A model generated the notes under the pieces. It saw only the letters and a list, made by a program, of their open reading frames with translations. It was not told the origin of the DNA and made no database searches. A DNA stretch of 64,000 bases, from assembly GCF_900299525.1 (NCBI RefSeq), contig NZ_OMKA01000001.1, forward strand, positions 372,001 through 436,000, written 5' to 3'. Positions within the stretch are counted from its first letter, which is position 1. Each line of letters starts with the position of its first letter. Shown piece after piece: positions 8,675-17,242 of the stretch. The position numbers and the translations under genes are program-made. The DNA comes from Aquimarina sp. Aq78 (GTDB lineage: Bacteria > Bacteroidota > Bacteroidia > Flavobacteriales > Flavobacteriaceae).

Positions 8675-9553
8675 TTACCCACCGTGGATAATGTCATATC
8701 CCATTTTTTGTATATAAACAGGTAGGTCTTTGTAGTTCTTCCAGTCTTTATACTTTGGCAACTTTAAAGACTTCTTTAATCTGAATACCTCATTTAGTAG
8801 TTCATGACCATTATTTTTGTCCATTTTTTTTAATCTTGAAATTATTGCTTCATATAGGTCATCTAAGAAAGCTACAGTTTCTTTTAAATGAGTTATATCT
8901 GTCCTAGAAGAATGGGTGTTTATCGAGTGATTTAAGTTCCACGATAATATTGTTTTTAAAAGATATCTAGTACCAAGTAAATTAGTATGACTTAAAAAGA
9001 TACCTTCATTAATTCCTTCATCAGTATACATATCGGAAGTTACTACTATACGTTCTTTAGGTAAATGAACAACTGCTATTGCAGCGCCATCTGCTGCACC
9101 TAAATATTTTAATTCTACTACCGTAGTTCCTAAATTAATAGTTAAATGCTTTTCGAATAAAATATCAATAGTATCTGGAAATAAATCTAATGGATCTAAA
9201 CCGTCTAAATTTTTCACATTTTTTTGAGCAATGATTTCAGCATCTTTAAATACTTCTGTACCGCCTGTATGGTCGAAATGCTCATGAGTTAATACAATTT
9301 TTCCAACAGGTTTGTCAGTTAATTTTTCAATCTCTTTTTTTAAAATATTAGCTCTTACTGGATTTGCAGTATCTGTAATTAAAACTTCATTATCTCCTTC
9401 TACTACAAGGCTTGTATAGCCCATTAGACTAATGGCATGTACATTTTTGTCAAGGTTAAGTACTTTGGCTTGTTGAGCAGAAACGGTAAAATTTACCGTT
9501 CCTACTACAAAAGCTAATATTATTGATATTTTTTTATAAGGATTCATTTTCAT
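8675..9553 (-). CDS. Secreted metallo-beta-lactamase-fold hydrolase
   Basis: A 292-residue protein with an N-terminal signal peptide cleaved near VSAQQ, so it is periplasmic. The zinc-binding HxHxDH motif is H90-E-H92-F-D94-H95 in LTHEHFDHTGG, and later metal-binding histidines fit THSS near residue 214. A start two codons downstream (Met3) is equally possible. The gene is 4 bases from the neighbouring metallo-hydrolase gene and is related to it, so the two are likely products of tandem duplication within one operon. Substrates in this fold range from lactams and lactones to thioesters and sulfates; nothing here fixes the reaction. Confidence 0.85.
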   Translation of the reverse strand: MKMNPYKKISIILAFVVGTVNFTVSAQQAKVLNLDKNVHAISLMGYTSLVVEGDNEVLITDTANPVRANILKKEIEKLTDKPVGKIVLTHEHFDHTGGTEVFKDAEIIAQKNVKNLDGLDPLDLFPDTIDILFEKHLTINLGTTVVELKYLGAADGAAIAVVHLPKERIVVTSDMYTDEGINEGIFLSHTNLLGTRYLLKTILSWNLNHSINTHSSRTDITHLKETVAFLDDLYEAIISRLKKMDKNNGHELLNEVFRLKKSLKLPKYKDWKNYKDLPVYIQKMGYDIIHGG

Positions 9554-9557
9554 GTTT

Positions 9558-10511
9558 TTAATTTCCGTGCCAAATTGTATATGACATGCGTTGTATATGA
9601 CCAGGTAAATTTTCTTCGTATCCTCTCCAATGAGAAAATTCTGGAAGTTTGATTTCCTTCATTAACTCTTCAGTAGTTCGGCCTTCTTTCAAGCCTTTTA
9701 GAGTAGCACTATAAAGCGCTTCAACAAATTGCAAATCTTCATCAAACAATTCAGGAGAAGAAGTTGGTGTATGACCTGATACCACAATATCAAAATCTAG
9801 TTCTCTTTTGATTCGTTTCATAGTTTGCAAAATTCCACCATAATTATGAGCAATTAATCTATATGGTTCATTTACATAACGTGGTAAGTGAAAGTCTACA
9901 GCAAATAATATTTTCTCTTTTGGAAAGTGGAAAATTGTCATGGCGTCACCATCATTTGGACCATAATATAATAGATCCAAAGTAGAACCATTGTCAAGGT
10001 TTATGGTCATATTATCTTTATAAGTAATATCTGGTATAATCGCTTCTCCATAAGGGTCTCTGCTTATTAATTCAACAGCTTTTTCTTGACTGATAAATTT
10101 TGCTCCTTCATCTTTAAAGATTGCCCCACCTCTTGTATGGTCATAGTGATCATGAGAGTAAATTACTTTCGTAACTGGTTTGTCTGTTAGTCTTTTAATT
10201 TCGTTACGCATCATTGCAGCACGTTCTTTGCTTGCAGGGTCGGTTACAATAACCCCTTCATCGGTTATAATGATTAAGCTATTGTACATGAATTGAAAAT
10301 ATTGATAAATATTATCTGATAATTTAGTTACTTGCACTTCGGTAGGATTGAAACCAAGTCCATCTCCTTTACTATGACGATCTTCTTTCTTTGCTGTTTC
10401 TTCTACCTTTTTGTTATCTGTTTTCGTAGAAAATTCTTCTTTTGTTTGTCCTTTACAAGAAGACATTATTACAAATAATGCCATGATTGCTAATATTGAT
10501 ATTTTTTTCAT
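9558..10511 (-). CDS. Metallo-beta-lactamase-fold hydrolase lipoprotein
   Basis: A 317-residue paralogue of the next gene, but with a lipoprotein signal (FVIMSSC, Cys19) instead of a cleavable one, followed by a lysine- and glutamate-rich linker to about residue 48. The zinc motif is H120-D-H122-Y-D124-H125 in YSHDHYDHTRGG, and a further ligand lies in VSGHTPTSSP. It would sit membrane-bound in the periplasm or on the surface. The cupin gene ends 18 bases upstream, so the two are co-transcribed. One member anchored and one free suggests work on the same or successive substrates outside the cytoplasm; that is inference. Confidence 0.85.
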   Translation of the reverse strand: MKKISILAIMALFVIMSSCKGQTKEEFSTKTDNKKVEETAKKEDRHSKGDGLGFNPTEVQVTKLSDNIYQYFQFMYNSLIIITDEGVIVTDPASKERAAMMRNEIKRLTDKPVTKVIYSHDHYDHTRGGAIFKDEGAKFISQEKAVELISRDPYGEAIIPDITYKDNMTINLDNGSTLDLLYYGPNDGDAMTIFHFPKEKILFAVDFHLPRYVNEPYRLIAHNYGGILQTMKRIKRELDFDIVVSGHTPTSSPELFDEDLQFVEALYSATLKGLKEGRTTEELMKEIKLPEFSHWRGYEENLPGHIQRMSYTIWHGN

Positions 10512-10529
10512 TTTTACCAGATTTTGTTT

Positions 10530-10991
10530 TTAGATGTATACTACACCGTACTTTTCTTCAATTAATTTTAAATCTTTTTTATCTGAATGACTTTGTTTTG
10601 AGGTTTCTTCAAAGTAGTCTTCAGCCCAATCACCAGGGAAAATGTAGCTTACTAATTTTGCAGTTGTATCACCTTCATTTTTCATATAGTGAGAAGTACC
10701 TCGTGGACAATGCACAGAATCACCAGATTTTAAATCAAACCAAGCATCTCCAATTTTTGCTTTTAGGTTGCCTTCCATTACATGAAATGTTTGATCTTCC
10801 CATTTGTGATAATGATCAGGTATAAAGCCTCCAGGTTGAATTACGCCATCACTAATAACATATTCAGAATTTGTTTGCTCTTTGCCTACAATAACTCCTG
10901 TATATTCCTTTTCAGCCATCCAAAATTTTTTACTTTCTGAATAGTGTTTGATGACAATTTCCTTGTTAGTATGCTCTTCTTTTTTCTCCAT
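10530..10991 (-). CDS. Cupin-domain protein
   Basis: A 153-residue protein without a signal peptide. A single cupin barrel spans about residues 45-125: metal-binding motif 1 is HYHKWEDQTFHVMEG, and motif 2 follows around PRGTSHYMKN. Small cupins act as isomerases, dioxygenases or binding proteins. It is the first gene of a four-gene operon (cupin, lipoprotein hydrolase, secreted hydrolase, MFS) and is divergent from an AraC regulator. A cytoplasmic metal-dependent enzyme plus two periplasmic hydrolases and a transporter suggests use or detoxification of one small compound. The compound cannot be named. Confidence 0.85.
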   Translation of the reverse strand: MEKKEEHTNKEIVIKHYSESKKFWMAEKEYTGVIVGKEQTNSEYVISDGVIQPGGFIPDHYHKWEDQTFHVMEGNLKAKIGDAWFDLKSGDSVHCPRGTSHYMKNEGDTTAKLVSYIFPGDWAEDYFEETSKQSHSDKKDLKLIEEKYGVVYI

Positions 10992-11029
10992 GATTGTTAA
11001 GAGTTTTTACTTTTAGATTAATCTGAGTA

Positions 11030-11063
11030 CAAAATTACTATGTTAACATGTGGTAATTACAAT
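11030..11063 (-). promoter_or_regulatory. Likely promoter of the cupin operon
   Basis: On the minus strand TAATTTTG (11037-11030) matches the Bacteroidota -7 consensus TAnnTTTG. An ATTG (11063-11060) lies 22 bases upstream, close to the expected -33 TTTG. The -7 box is 38 bases from the cupin start codon. A perfect 10-bp palindrome ATGTTAACAT (11040-11049) falls between the two boxes and is a candidate operator for the divergently encoded AraC protein. Confidence 0.5.
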
Positions 11064-11106
11064 CATTTTTTAGGTAAAAATGATACTTTTTCACTATTTT
11101 GGTTTT

Positions 11107-12030
11107 ATGGAAGTATATAATGATATAAATAGTTATTATCCGAGTGATTTAAAATCTCCAAAAACATTGTATGAAGATTTTAAAATCATGAAGTTAGAGA
11201 GCATCATAAACTCAATGAATAAGAAAGAACTTGAAAAATATAAAAAGCCACATAGAAGATCTTTTTTTGAATTTTCTATTGGAAAAAAAGAATCAAACTC
11301 TCCTCAAGTAATAATAGGGGCAAATGAATTTGTTGGTGTAGATAATAATTTAATGTTTACGACTATGGGACAAGTGTTTTCTATAGATTTTAACGATAAA
11401 CTGAAAGCTGAGGAAAATGAAGGCTATATTGTTGCTTTTAAACCATCTTTTATGATTAAAGAACGAGGAGATTTTGAAATTATGAACAGATTTCGATTTT
11501 TTAATTCCTATACTTTTCCTCATTATATACTAACCTCTACACAAATGGATATAACAAATAACCTAACTCAAAACATGTATAAAGAATACGTGAATGATGA
11601 AAAATATGCCAGAGAAATAATAATGGGATATTTAGATGTACTTCTACATAGTTTTAATCGTATTTTGAGTTTGAGTCCAGATACAATTGCTTTTACCTCT
11701 TATGATAGGATAGCTGCTCATTTTGAACAAGAGATATTCAAAGATGGAATTGAATTAGTATCAATAGCTGATTACGCATTAAGATTAAATATTAGCCCAA
11801 ACTATTTATCTGAATCTGTAAAAAAATCAACAGGTAAAAATGCAAGACAAGTTTTATTAGATCATAAATTAATTATAGCAAAAAGTTTGCTTCAACAACG
11901 TAAAAGGAGTATAGCTGAAATAGCTTTTGAAATGGGGTTTTCTGAACCTACTAACTTTACTAAATTCTTTAAACAAATGGCTGGACTAACGCCAAATAAG
12001 TTTAGATTTAATTTAAACTCGACCTCATAA
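11107..12030 (+). CDS. AraC-family regulator, divergent from the cupin operon
   Basis: A protein of about 307 residues: an N-terminal ligand-binding part (residues 1-200, no recognised subfamily) and a C-terminal AraC DNA-binding domain. The domain shows DYALRLNISPNYLSESVKK (first helix-turn-helix) and SIAEIAFEMGFSEPTNFTKF (second), ending LTPNKFR. No membrane segment is seen, so it is cytoplasmic. ATG at 11107 was chosen because the upstream ATG at 11080 adds only nine hydrophobic codons. Its divergent position and the shared 115-bp control region make it the likely regulator of the cupin/hydrolase/MFS operon. Confidence 0.85.
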   Translation: MEVYNDINSYYPSDLKSPKTLYEDFKIMKLESIINSMNKKELEKYKKPHRRSFFEFSIGKKESNSPQVIIGANEFVGVDNNLMFTTMGQVFSIDFNDKLKAEENEGYIVAFKPSFMIKERGDFEIMNRFRFFNSYTFPHYILTSTQMDITNNLTQNMYKEYVNDEKYAREIIMGYLDVLLHSFNRILSLSPDTIAFTSYDRIAAHFEQEIFKDGIELVSIADYALRLNISPNYLSESVKKSTGKNARQVLLDHKLIIAKSLLQQRKRSIAEIAFEMGFSEPTNFTKFFKQMAGLTPNKFRFNLNSTS

Positions 12031-12132
12031 AACTTTGGTTAAAACACGAGATATAATGATTGCTCCAGTTGAGGAATTAGTATAGCTGCGAGATGATGCG
12101 GCTGGATAATGATAGTATTATTGATTAAACAA

Positions 12133-12233
12133 AACGTTGTAAATCCCCAACACGTCAGCTCGCTCACAAAATCAAAAGTCTAGTAGACTTTTGATTTTGT
12201 GCCGTCTAAAATATAGCGTAACGAACCGTTAAT
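12133..12233. repeat. attC-like hairpin element 2
   Basis: Left flank AACGTTGTAAATCCCCAACA and CGTCAGCTCGCT, then a perfect hairpin at 12165-12201 (18-bp arms around one G; arm begins CACAAAATCAAAAG), then CCGTCTAAAATATAGCGTAACG. The CAGCTCGCT just before the stem recurs at 17155-17242 with a different stem. Upstream, GCTGCGAGATGATGCGGCTG (about 12086-12105) resembles the flank of the hairpin at 17360 and may be part of another damaged element. These features account for the non-coding gap 12031-12320. Confidence 0.5.
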
Positions 12234-12320
12234 TGTTTCCAAAATTATATACAACCTTGAATTTTTGTTTCTTTTGTTTCAAGAAAAAAAGAAAAAGTAC
12301 TTTAGCTGGAAACTAATGAT

Positions 12321-12959
12321 ATGAAGAGACTTCCTTTTCTTGTATTTGTAATTATTTCCTTTTGTTCTTATTCGCAAACCTTTGTTGATGATATTGATAA
12401 GGTAGCTATAGTGGTAATTGATTATTGCGTAGATGAGAATGGAAAACAATATGATATAAAAATTAACCCAAAAAAAAGCACTTATAAACATGAAGGTTGG
12501 AAACAAGGCTGTCTAGAACATTTTAAAAAGAGCGAGTTAATTCACCCAATGAAGATGACAAACGAATGCTGGCAATCTGTTTATTACTTTGTGAATTCAG
12601 AATATAAAACCTACCAACTTCCAGAGGAAGATCGTTCAAAGTGTAAAGTTTTTCATCGGGGCAAGTTTAAATATGAAAACCCTGCTTATAGCGAAACAAT
12701 AATGAAAAGAAGAAAGAATCGACAAATAGAAAAAGGGGGTTTAGGTGGGAGACAGGTTTATAATATTAAGTGGATTGATGATCACAAATATGAGCTAGAA
12801 ACTATAAAATTGCCTTTAGAAAAAGATAAGCACAAAGAAGGTAATCTTATTTCTGTTGAGATTATAGAAGTTTTAGATGATAGAACGTATTTATACAAAG
12901 CTCAAATTACAAATAAGGAAGATACAAATGTTGTTTTTGGATTAATAACTAAATTATGA
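12321..12959 (+). CDS. Secreted protein of unknown function
   Basis: A 212-residue protein with a clear signal peptide (LVFVIISFCSYSQ, cleavage near residue 19). The region around residues 30-95 (IDYCVDENGKQYDIKINPKK, then SVYYFVNSEYKTY) has the rhythm of the TonB C-terminal-like repeat seen in many secreted Bacteroidota proteins, where a first-strand DENGK is followed by helix and strand. There is no membrane helix and no TonB box, so a full energy-transducer role is unlikely. The remaining 110 residues are lysine-rich and unrecognised. It lies between attC-like element 2 and repeat copy E, the position of a cassette cargo gene. Confidence 0.7.
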   Translation: MKRLPFLVFVIISFCSYSQTFVDDIDKVAIVVIDYCVDENGKQYDIKINPKKSTYKHEGWKQGCLEHFKKSELIHPMKMTNECWQSVYYFVNSEYKTYQLPEEDRSKCKVFHRGKFKYENPAYSETIMKRRKNRQIEKGGLGGRQVYNIKWIDDHKYELETIKLPLEKDKHKEGNLISVEIIEVLDDRTYLYKAQITNKEDTNVVFGLITKL

Positions 12960-13458
12960 TTCTATTTTACATAATGGCAACTGCGAAGCACATCATGAAC
13001 TCATCTAAAAAAATATTAACCTTGTGAGTAAATTATAGCTACAAATGTGAGCAGAATGTTTAAACAGTTTATTTTTTGTTTTTATGATGACCCCAGTAGC
13101 TACGATTACTATGAAATAGAATTATCCTAGGATATTTTACATAGTATTACATTATAGCTACGAATGTGGCAGGCGTGTCGCAAATTGGCTTTTACATAAT
13201 TGCTGACGATATAAAACACCTAACGGTGTCGTTATATCTGCAATTATGTAAAATACTACGTATCCGCCCAATTTGCTACAATATACATTTGTACTATAAT
13301 GTACTTGCGTTATGTAACTTTGCTTTGGTAAAAGCAAAGTTTATTTCCTCTACAGTTTATTTTAAAAGTTTTCTAACGAAAAATCTATTAAAAAAAGGTA
13401 ATGGAACACTTATTACCCGTTCGACGGTAGGAGAGTAGGGGAATGTGTGTGGAATGGG
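12960..13458. repeat. Dispersed composite repeat, copy E
   Basis: The block begins at the stop of the preceding gene with TTCTATTTTACATAAT, the same sequence that starts the MITE-like element at 30829. From 13028 it carries TTATAGCTAC twice, flanking GATGACCCCAGTAGCTACGA and ATCCTAGGATATTTTACATA, then a large hairpin at 13180-13275. It continues with TACATTTGTACTATAATGTA, the AACTTTGC-TTTGGTAAAA-GCAAAGTT hairpin, TTTTCTAACGAAAAATC and the GTGTGTGGAATGG end. A frame open across 13166-13438 is a by-product of the repeat. Confidence 0.85.
13180..13275. repeat. Large hairpin of copy E
   Basis: GCAAATTGGC-TTTTACATAATTGC pairs with GCAATTATGTAAAA and CCAATTTGC on the far side, the right arm being interrupted by 14 extra bases. 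The inner part GATATAAAACACC-TAAC-GGTGTCGTTATATC extends the stem. The inner part is the reverse complement (one difference) of the inner part of the hairpin at 31222-31305, although the outside flanks are in the same orientation. Confidence 0.75.
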
Positions 13459-13467
13459 AATAGACAA

Positions 13468-13704
13468 TTATATTTTTATCTTTGCAATAACTCCATAGAT
13501 CCTATTTTTTAATATAATTATATCTTGCATAAAGTTGTCTGATTTGAGTACTTCTTTAGTTTCATCAGATTCCTTATCAATTGATATTATTTTATTATCC
13601 TCTAAACAGATTATAATCTTTTCATTATGATAAACAATTGATCGAATAATATCGTTATGAGCTTTTATTTTATGTACTTTATATAAATGTATAAGTAAAA
13701 GGAA
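13468..13704 (-). pseudogene. C-terminal fragment of a propeller-repeat protein
   Basis: On the minus strand the frame is open from a stop at 13705-13707 down to TAA at 13470-13468, with no start codon before a late internal ATG. The readable part contains HNDIIRSIVYHNEKIIICLE, then DNKIISIDKES and ends KNRIYGVIAKIKI. The pattern of short strands separated by polar turns is that of a WD40-type blade. It is therefore the tail of a lost gene. Its stop codon is only 9 bases from the end of repeat copy E, suggesting that the repeat boundary marks the break or insertion point. Confidence 0.5.
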
Positions 13705-13750
13705 CTATTACTTATTTATATTTGCCGTTTGTAAAGATTAAAATATATTA

Positions 13751-16700
13751 ATGAAGAAAACGTACTTACTAATTCCTATATACTTATTATGTAATTTAAT
13801 ATATTCTCAATGCCCTCCTGCAGGAGATATATATTTAAATAATCAAGCAGATATAGATGCATTCGTTCAAAACTATAGTACTTGTGAGGTTATCAATGGG
13901 AATGTATGGATAGGTGGTAATGCAACAGATGTTTCAGGAATTTCGAAAATAAAAAGAATTGAAGGCTCGCTAAGATTTAGCTATGCTGATGTTTCTGATG
14001 TATCCAATTTTGCTTCATTAGAATATGTTGGTGGTAATTTTCAAATTGATCAAAGCCATAACATTTTATCTATTGAGGGAATTAATAATTTGCATACAGT
14101 TATGGGGGATTTTTTAATCACACAAAATTATAGTAACCTTAAAACCATTAAAGGTTTTACTTCTTTAAGACATGTGGGAGGGAATTTTCAAATAAGTGAA
14201 AATTATAATCTTGAATCAATTTCAGTATTTGAAAACTTAGCTAATATTGAAGGATGGTTTTTAATTAGGCGTGCCTCGATAGTAACTTTGAATGGATTTA
14301 ATAATTTGATTAAAATTGGAACTACCTATAATGTATCACACACTAAAGGAAACCTAAATATCGAAAATAATCGAATGTTGGAAGAAATTAACGGATTCAA
14401 TTCATTACAAGAGGTAGTAAGAAATGTTGAAATTTCGAATAATCAAAGCTTGATTAGAATTATTGGGTTTAAAGATCTTAAAAAAATCAACTACATTTTT
14501 TCGATAGACCGTAATCAGGTATTGACAGAAATACCTTCATTTGACAGCTTAACTACTATAGGAAGTGGTTTATCAATAAAACATACAGGTTTAACAAATA
14601 TAAATGGCTTCAATAATCTTCAGATTATTGGCGATATTAATCCCTCTTGGGGGAATCTATTTTTTGATAGTAATAATAAGCTGACATCAATAAATGGTTT
14701 TAGTATTTTAACCAAGCTTGAAGGAGGTTTAAGTATTACTAGTCACCCAAAACTTGAAAATTTAGACGGATTGTTAAGCTTAATCAATATTAGAAGTATA
14801 AATATTGTTGCCAATGATAAATTATCAAATTTAAATGGTTTGAGTAATTTAATGAGTGTTGGAATAACTGGATCTACAGCTATTTCTGTTAGAAGAAACC
14901 CTTCTTTAACCGATTGTTCTGCATTGTGCGATTTGTTAACTTATGGTACAGTTATAGGGACTATCTATTTTGGGAATAATCCATCAAAGTGTAGTAGTGA
15001 AAGGGAAGTTAGAGATGAATGTATTCCTGATTTTGATAAAGATGGTATTTTAGATGACGATGATTTAGATGATGATAATGATGGAATCCTTGATACAGTA
15101 GAACAAAATGGTGATCCAAATAGAGATTCTGATATAGATAGTCATCCTGATCATCAAGATTTGGATAGTGATAATGATGGATGTTTTGATGTTATTGAGT
15201 GTGGATTTACTGATGGTGATCAAAATGGAACACTTGGGCAATTACCAGATACAGTGGATACTAATGGGCTAATTATAGGAGAACCTGATGGTTATACTGC
15301 ACCACTTGATGATAATTTAGACAGTGTTTTTGATTTTCAACAAAACAATCTTTTAAATTCTGGAGAAAATGGAGCTTTAGAAATTTGTATAAATAGTGGT
15401 TCTGTTAATTTATTCGATAGATTAAATGACTCTCCAGATACAGGAGGAGTTTGGACTCCAAGTTTATCTAGTGGAACGGGAGTTTTAAACCCTTCAATAG
15501 ATTTAGCAGGAGTATACACATATACAGTTACTAATGGAGTATGTGGTATAGATAGTTCCGAAGTTAATGTTACAATTAATAGATTACCAAATGCAGGTAT
15601 AGATGGTATTTTAGAGATTTGTAAAAGTGATAGTTCTGTTAATTTATTCGATAGATTAAATGGCTCTCCAGATACAGGAGGAGTTTGGACTCCAAGTTTA
15701 TCTAGTGGAACGGGAGTTTTAAACCCCTCAATAGATTTGGCGGGAATTTATATTTATACAGTTACCAATGGAGCCTGTGGAATAGATACTTCGCAAGTAA
15801 ATGTCATCGTAAATGAATCTCCAAATGCAGGAGAAGATAGAATTTTAGAGATTTGTGTAAATAATAACTCAGTTAACTTATTTGATAATTTAAATGGAGT
15901 ACCTGATCCTGGAGGTGTGTGGACTCCAAGTTTATCTAGTGGAACAGGGGTATTTGATCCTTTATTAGATGTTGATGGAGTTTATACCTATACAGTTACC
16001 AGTAGAATATGTGGTACAGATTCATCCAAAGTTACTATTATAATTAATGTATTGCCAAATGCGGGTGAGGATGGTAGTTTAGAACTTTGTATAGATAGCA
16101 ACTCAGTTAATTTATTCGATAGATTAAATGGCTCTCCCGATACAGGAGGAGTTTGGACTCCAAGTTTGTCTAGTGGAACAGGAATATTTGATCCTTTAGT
16201 AGATGTTGCGGGGGTTTATACTTATACTGTTACTAATGGAGCTTGTGAAATAGATACTTCAAAAGTTAATGTTAAAGTGAATGAAATACCAAATGCAGGT
16301 GAAGATATTAGTATAAACGTTTGTATAAATAGTAACTCAATTAATTTGTTTGATAATTTAAATGGAACTCCCGATACAGGAGGAGTTTGGACTCCAAGTT
16401 TATCTAGTGGAACAGGAATATTTAATCCTCTATTAGATACTGCTGGAATTTATACTTATACAATTGACAATCGAGTATGTGGGACAGATACTTCACAAGT
16501 TAATGTTAGTATAATAGAAGTAGAACCCATAACCGATTATAATATCAATATAGTTGAGCTTAATGATAATAATTCGGTAGAAATTACCATTAATTCTAAC
16601 TTAAATTATGAATATTCTATAGACGGAATTAATTATCAAACTAGTAATATATTCCGTTATTTAAAAGGAGGTGATTATACAGTATACGTTCGGGAAGTAA

Positions 16701-16990
16701 ATGGTTGTGGAATTCTCGAAGAAATAATTTCTGTTCTAGGTTATCCAAAATATTTTACTCCAAATGGAGATTCAATTCATGATTATTGGCAAATTAAGGG
16801 TATAAAATTATATCCTAATTCGATTATACGTATTTATGATAGATATGGAAAATTATTGAAGGAAATTGATTCAAATAGTATTGGTTGGGATGGAATTTAT
16901 AATGGAAGACTTATGCCTTCAACTGAATATTGGTTTTCAATAAATATAGATAATAAATTATACAATGGGCATTTTTCCCTTATAAGATGA
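13751..16990 (+). CDS. Large surface protein with T9SS type B sorting domain
   Basis: A 1079-residue secreted protein. Residues 1-20 are a signal peptide. Residues 25-415 are leucine-rich, receptor-L-domain-like repeats (units such as INGFNNLQIIG, LENLDGLLSLINI). Residues 425-480 form a calcium-binding thrombospondin type-3 tract rich in DxDxDG motifs (DFDKDGILDDDDLDDDNDG). Residues 535-925 hold five tandem repeats of about 78 residues centred on GGVWTPSLSSGTG. The C-terminal 90 residues, with YFTPNGDSIHDYWQIKGI and IYDRYGKLLKE, are a type B sorting domain for the type IX secretion system. It is probably displayed on the surface or released and used in adhesion. It is flanked by repeat copies E and F. 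Confidence 0.9.
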   Translation: MKKTYLLIPIYLLCNLIYSQCPPAGDIYLNNQADIDAFVQNYSTCEVINGNVWIGGNATDVSGISKIKRIEGSLRFSYADVSDVSNFASLEYVGGNFQIDQSHNILSIEGINNLHTVMGDFLITQNYSNLKTIKGFTSLRHVGGNFQISENYNLESISVFENLANIEGWFLIRRASIVTLNGFNNLIKIGTTYNVSHTKGNLNIENNRMLEEINGFNSLQEVVRNVEISNNQSLIRIIGFKDLKKINYIFSIDRNQVLTEIPSFDSLTTIGSGLSIKHTGLTNINGFNNLQIIGDINPSWGNLFFDSNNKLTSINGFSILTKLEGGLSITSHPKLENLDGLLSLINIRSINIVANDKLSNLNGLSNLMSVGITGSTAISVRRNPSLTDCSALCDLLTYGTVIGTIYFGNNPSKCSSEREVRDECIPDFDKDGILDDDDLDDDNDGILDTVEQNGDPNRDSDIDSHPDHQDLDSDNDGCFDVIECGFTDGDQNGTLGQLPDTVDTNGLIIGEPDGYTAPLDDNLDSVFDFQQNNLLNSGENGALEICINSGSVNLFDRLNDSPDTGGVWTPSLSSGTGVLNPSIDLAGVYTYTVTNGVCGIDSSEVNVTINRLPNAGIDGILEICKSDSSVNLFDRLNGSPDTGGVWTPSLSSGTGVLNPSIDLAGIYIYTVTNGACGIDTSQVNVIVNESPNAGEDRILEICVNNNSVNLFDNLNGVPDPGGVWTPSLSSGTGVFDPLLDVDGVYTYTVTSRICGTDSSKVTIIINVLPNAGEDGSLELCIDSNSVNLFDRLNGSPDTGGVWTPSLSSGTGIFDPLVDVAGVYTYTVTNGACEIDTSKVNVKVNEIPNAGEDISINVCINSNSINLFDNLNGTPDTGGVWTPSLSSGTGIFNPLLDTAGIYTYTIDNRVCGTDTSQVNVSIIEVEPITDYNINIVELNDNNSVEITINSNLNYEYSIDGINYQTSNIFRYLKGGDYTVYVREVNGCGILEEIISVLGYPKYFTPNGDSIHDYWQIKGIKLYPNSIIRIYDRYGKLLKEIDSNSIGWDGIYNGRLMPSTEYWFSINIDNKLYNGHFSLIR
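15361..16520 (+). repeat. Five tandem coding repeats of about 234 bp
   Basis: Within the surface-protein gene, the segment beginning near TCTCCAGATACAGGAGGAGT recurs at about 15431, 15665, 15900, 16132 and 16367. Copies 1 and 2 are almost identical over more than 100 bases, while copies 3 to 5 differ more. The unequal similarity suggests recent duplication or gene conversion between neighbours and a locus able to change repeat number. Confidence 0.85.
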
Positions 16991-17154
16991 ATGAAAAACT
17001 TTAAGTATATTTTTATGTAAAATAGAACTTAAAATTTTAAAACGGCTGCATGAAACTTTGTTTCCAAAGTAAGGATTAATCAAAGCTCTACATATAGTAG
17101 GTAGGAAATTGTGTGTAAAAATAAATGCCATAACAGGCATTTAAATTTTTATAA

Positions 17155-17242
17155 AACAATCGAGCGCATGGTAGCCCAGCCGCAACAGCTCGCTAATACT
17201 TCTAAAGATTCTCAATCTTCAGAAGTATCCCGTACATAACGG
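17155..17242. repeat. attC-like hairpin element 3
   Basis: Left flank AACAATCGAGCGCATGGTAG and CCCAGCCGCAACAGCTCGCT, a hairpin at 17196-17228 (15-bp arms with one mismatch, 3-base loop; arm ATACTTCTAAAGATT), then CCCGTACATAACGG. The flanks match those of elements 1 and 2, while the stem is unrelated. The stretch 16991-17154 before it holds no gene, only a TTATGTAAAATAGAAC motif (about 17013-17028) shared with other repeat copies. Confidence 0.5.

Noticed and set aside
13166..13438. 90-codon plus-strand frame
   Set aside because: It runs through the large hairpin and other modules of repeat copy E; similar modules in other copies do not keep the frame open, so it is a by-product of the repeat.
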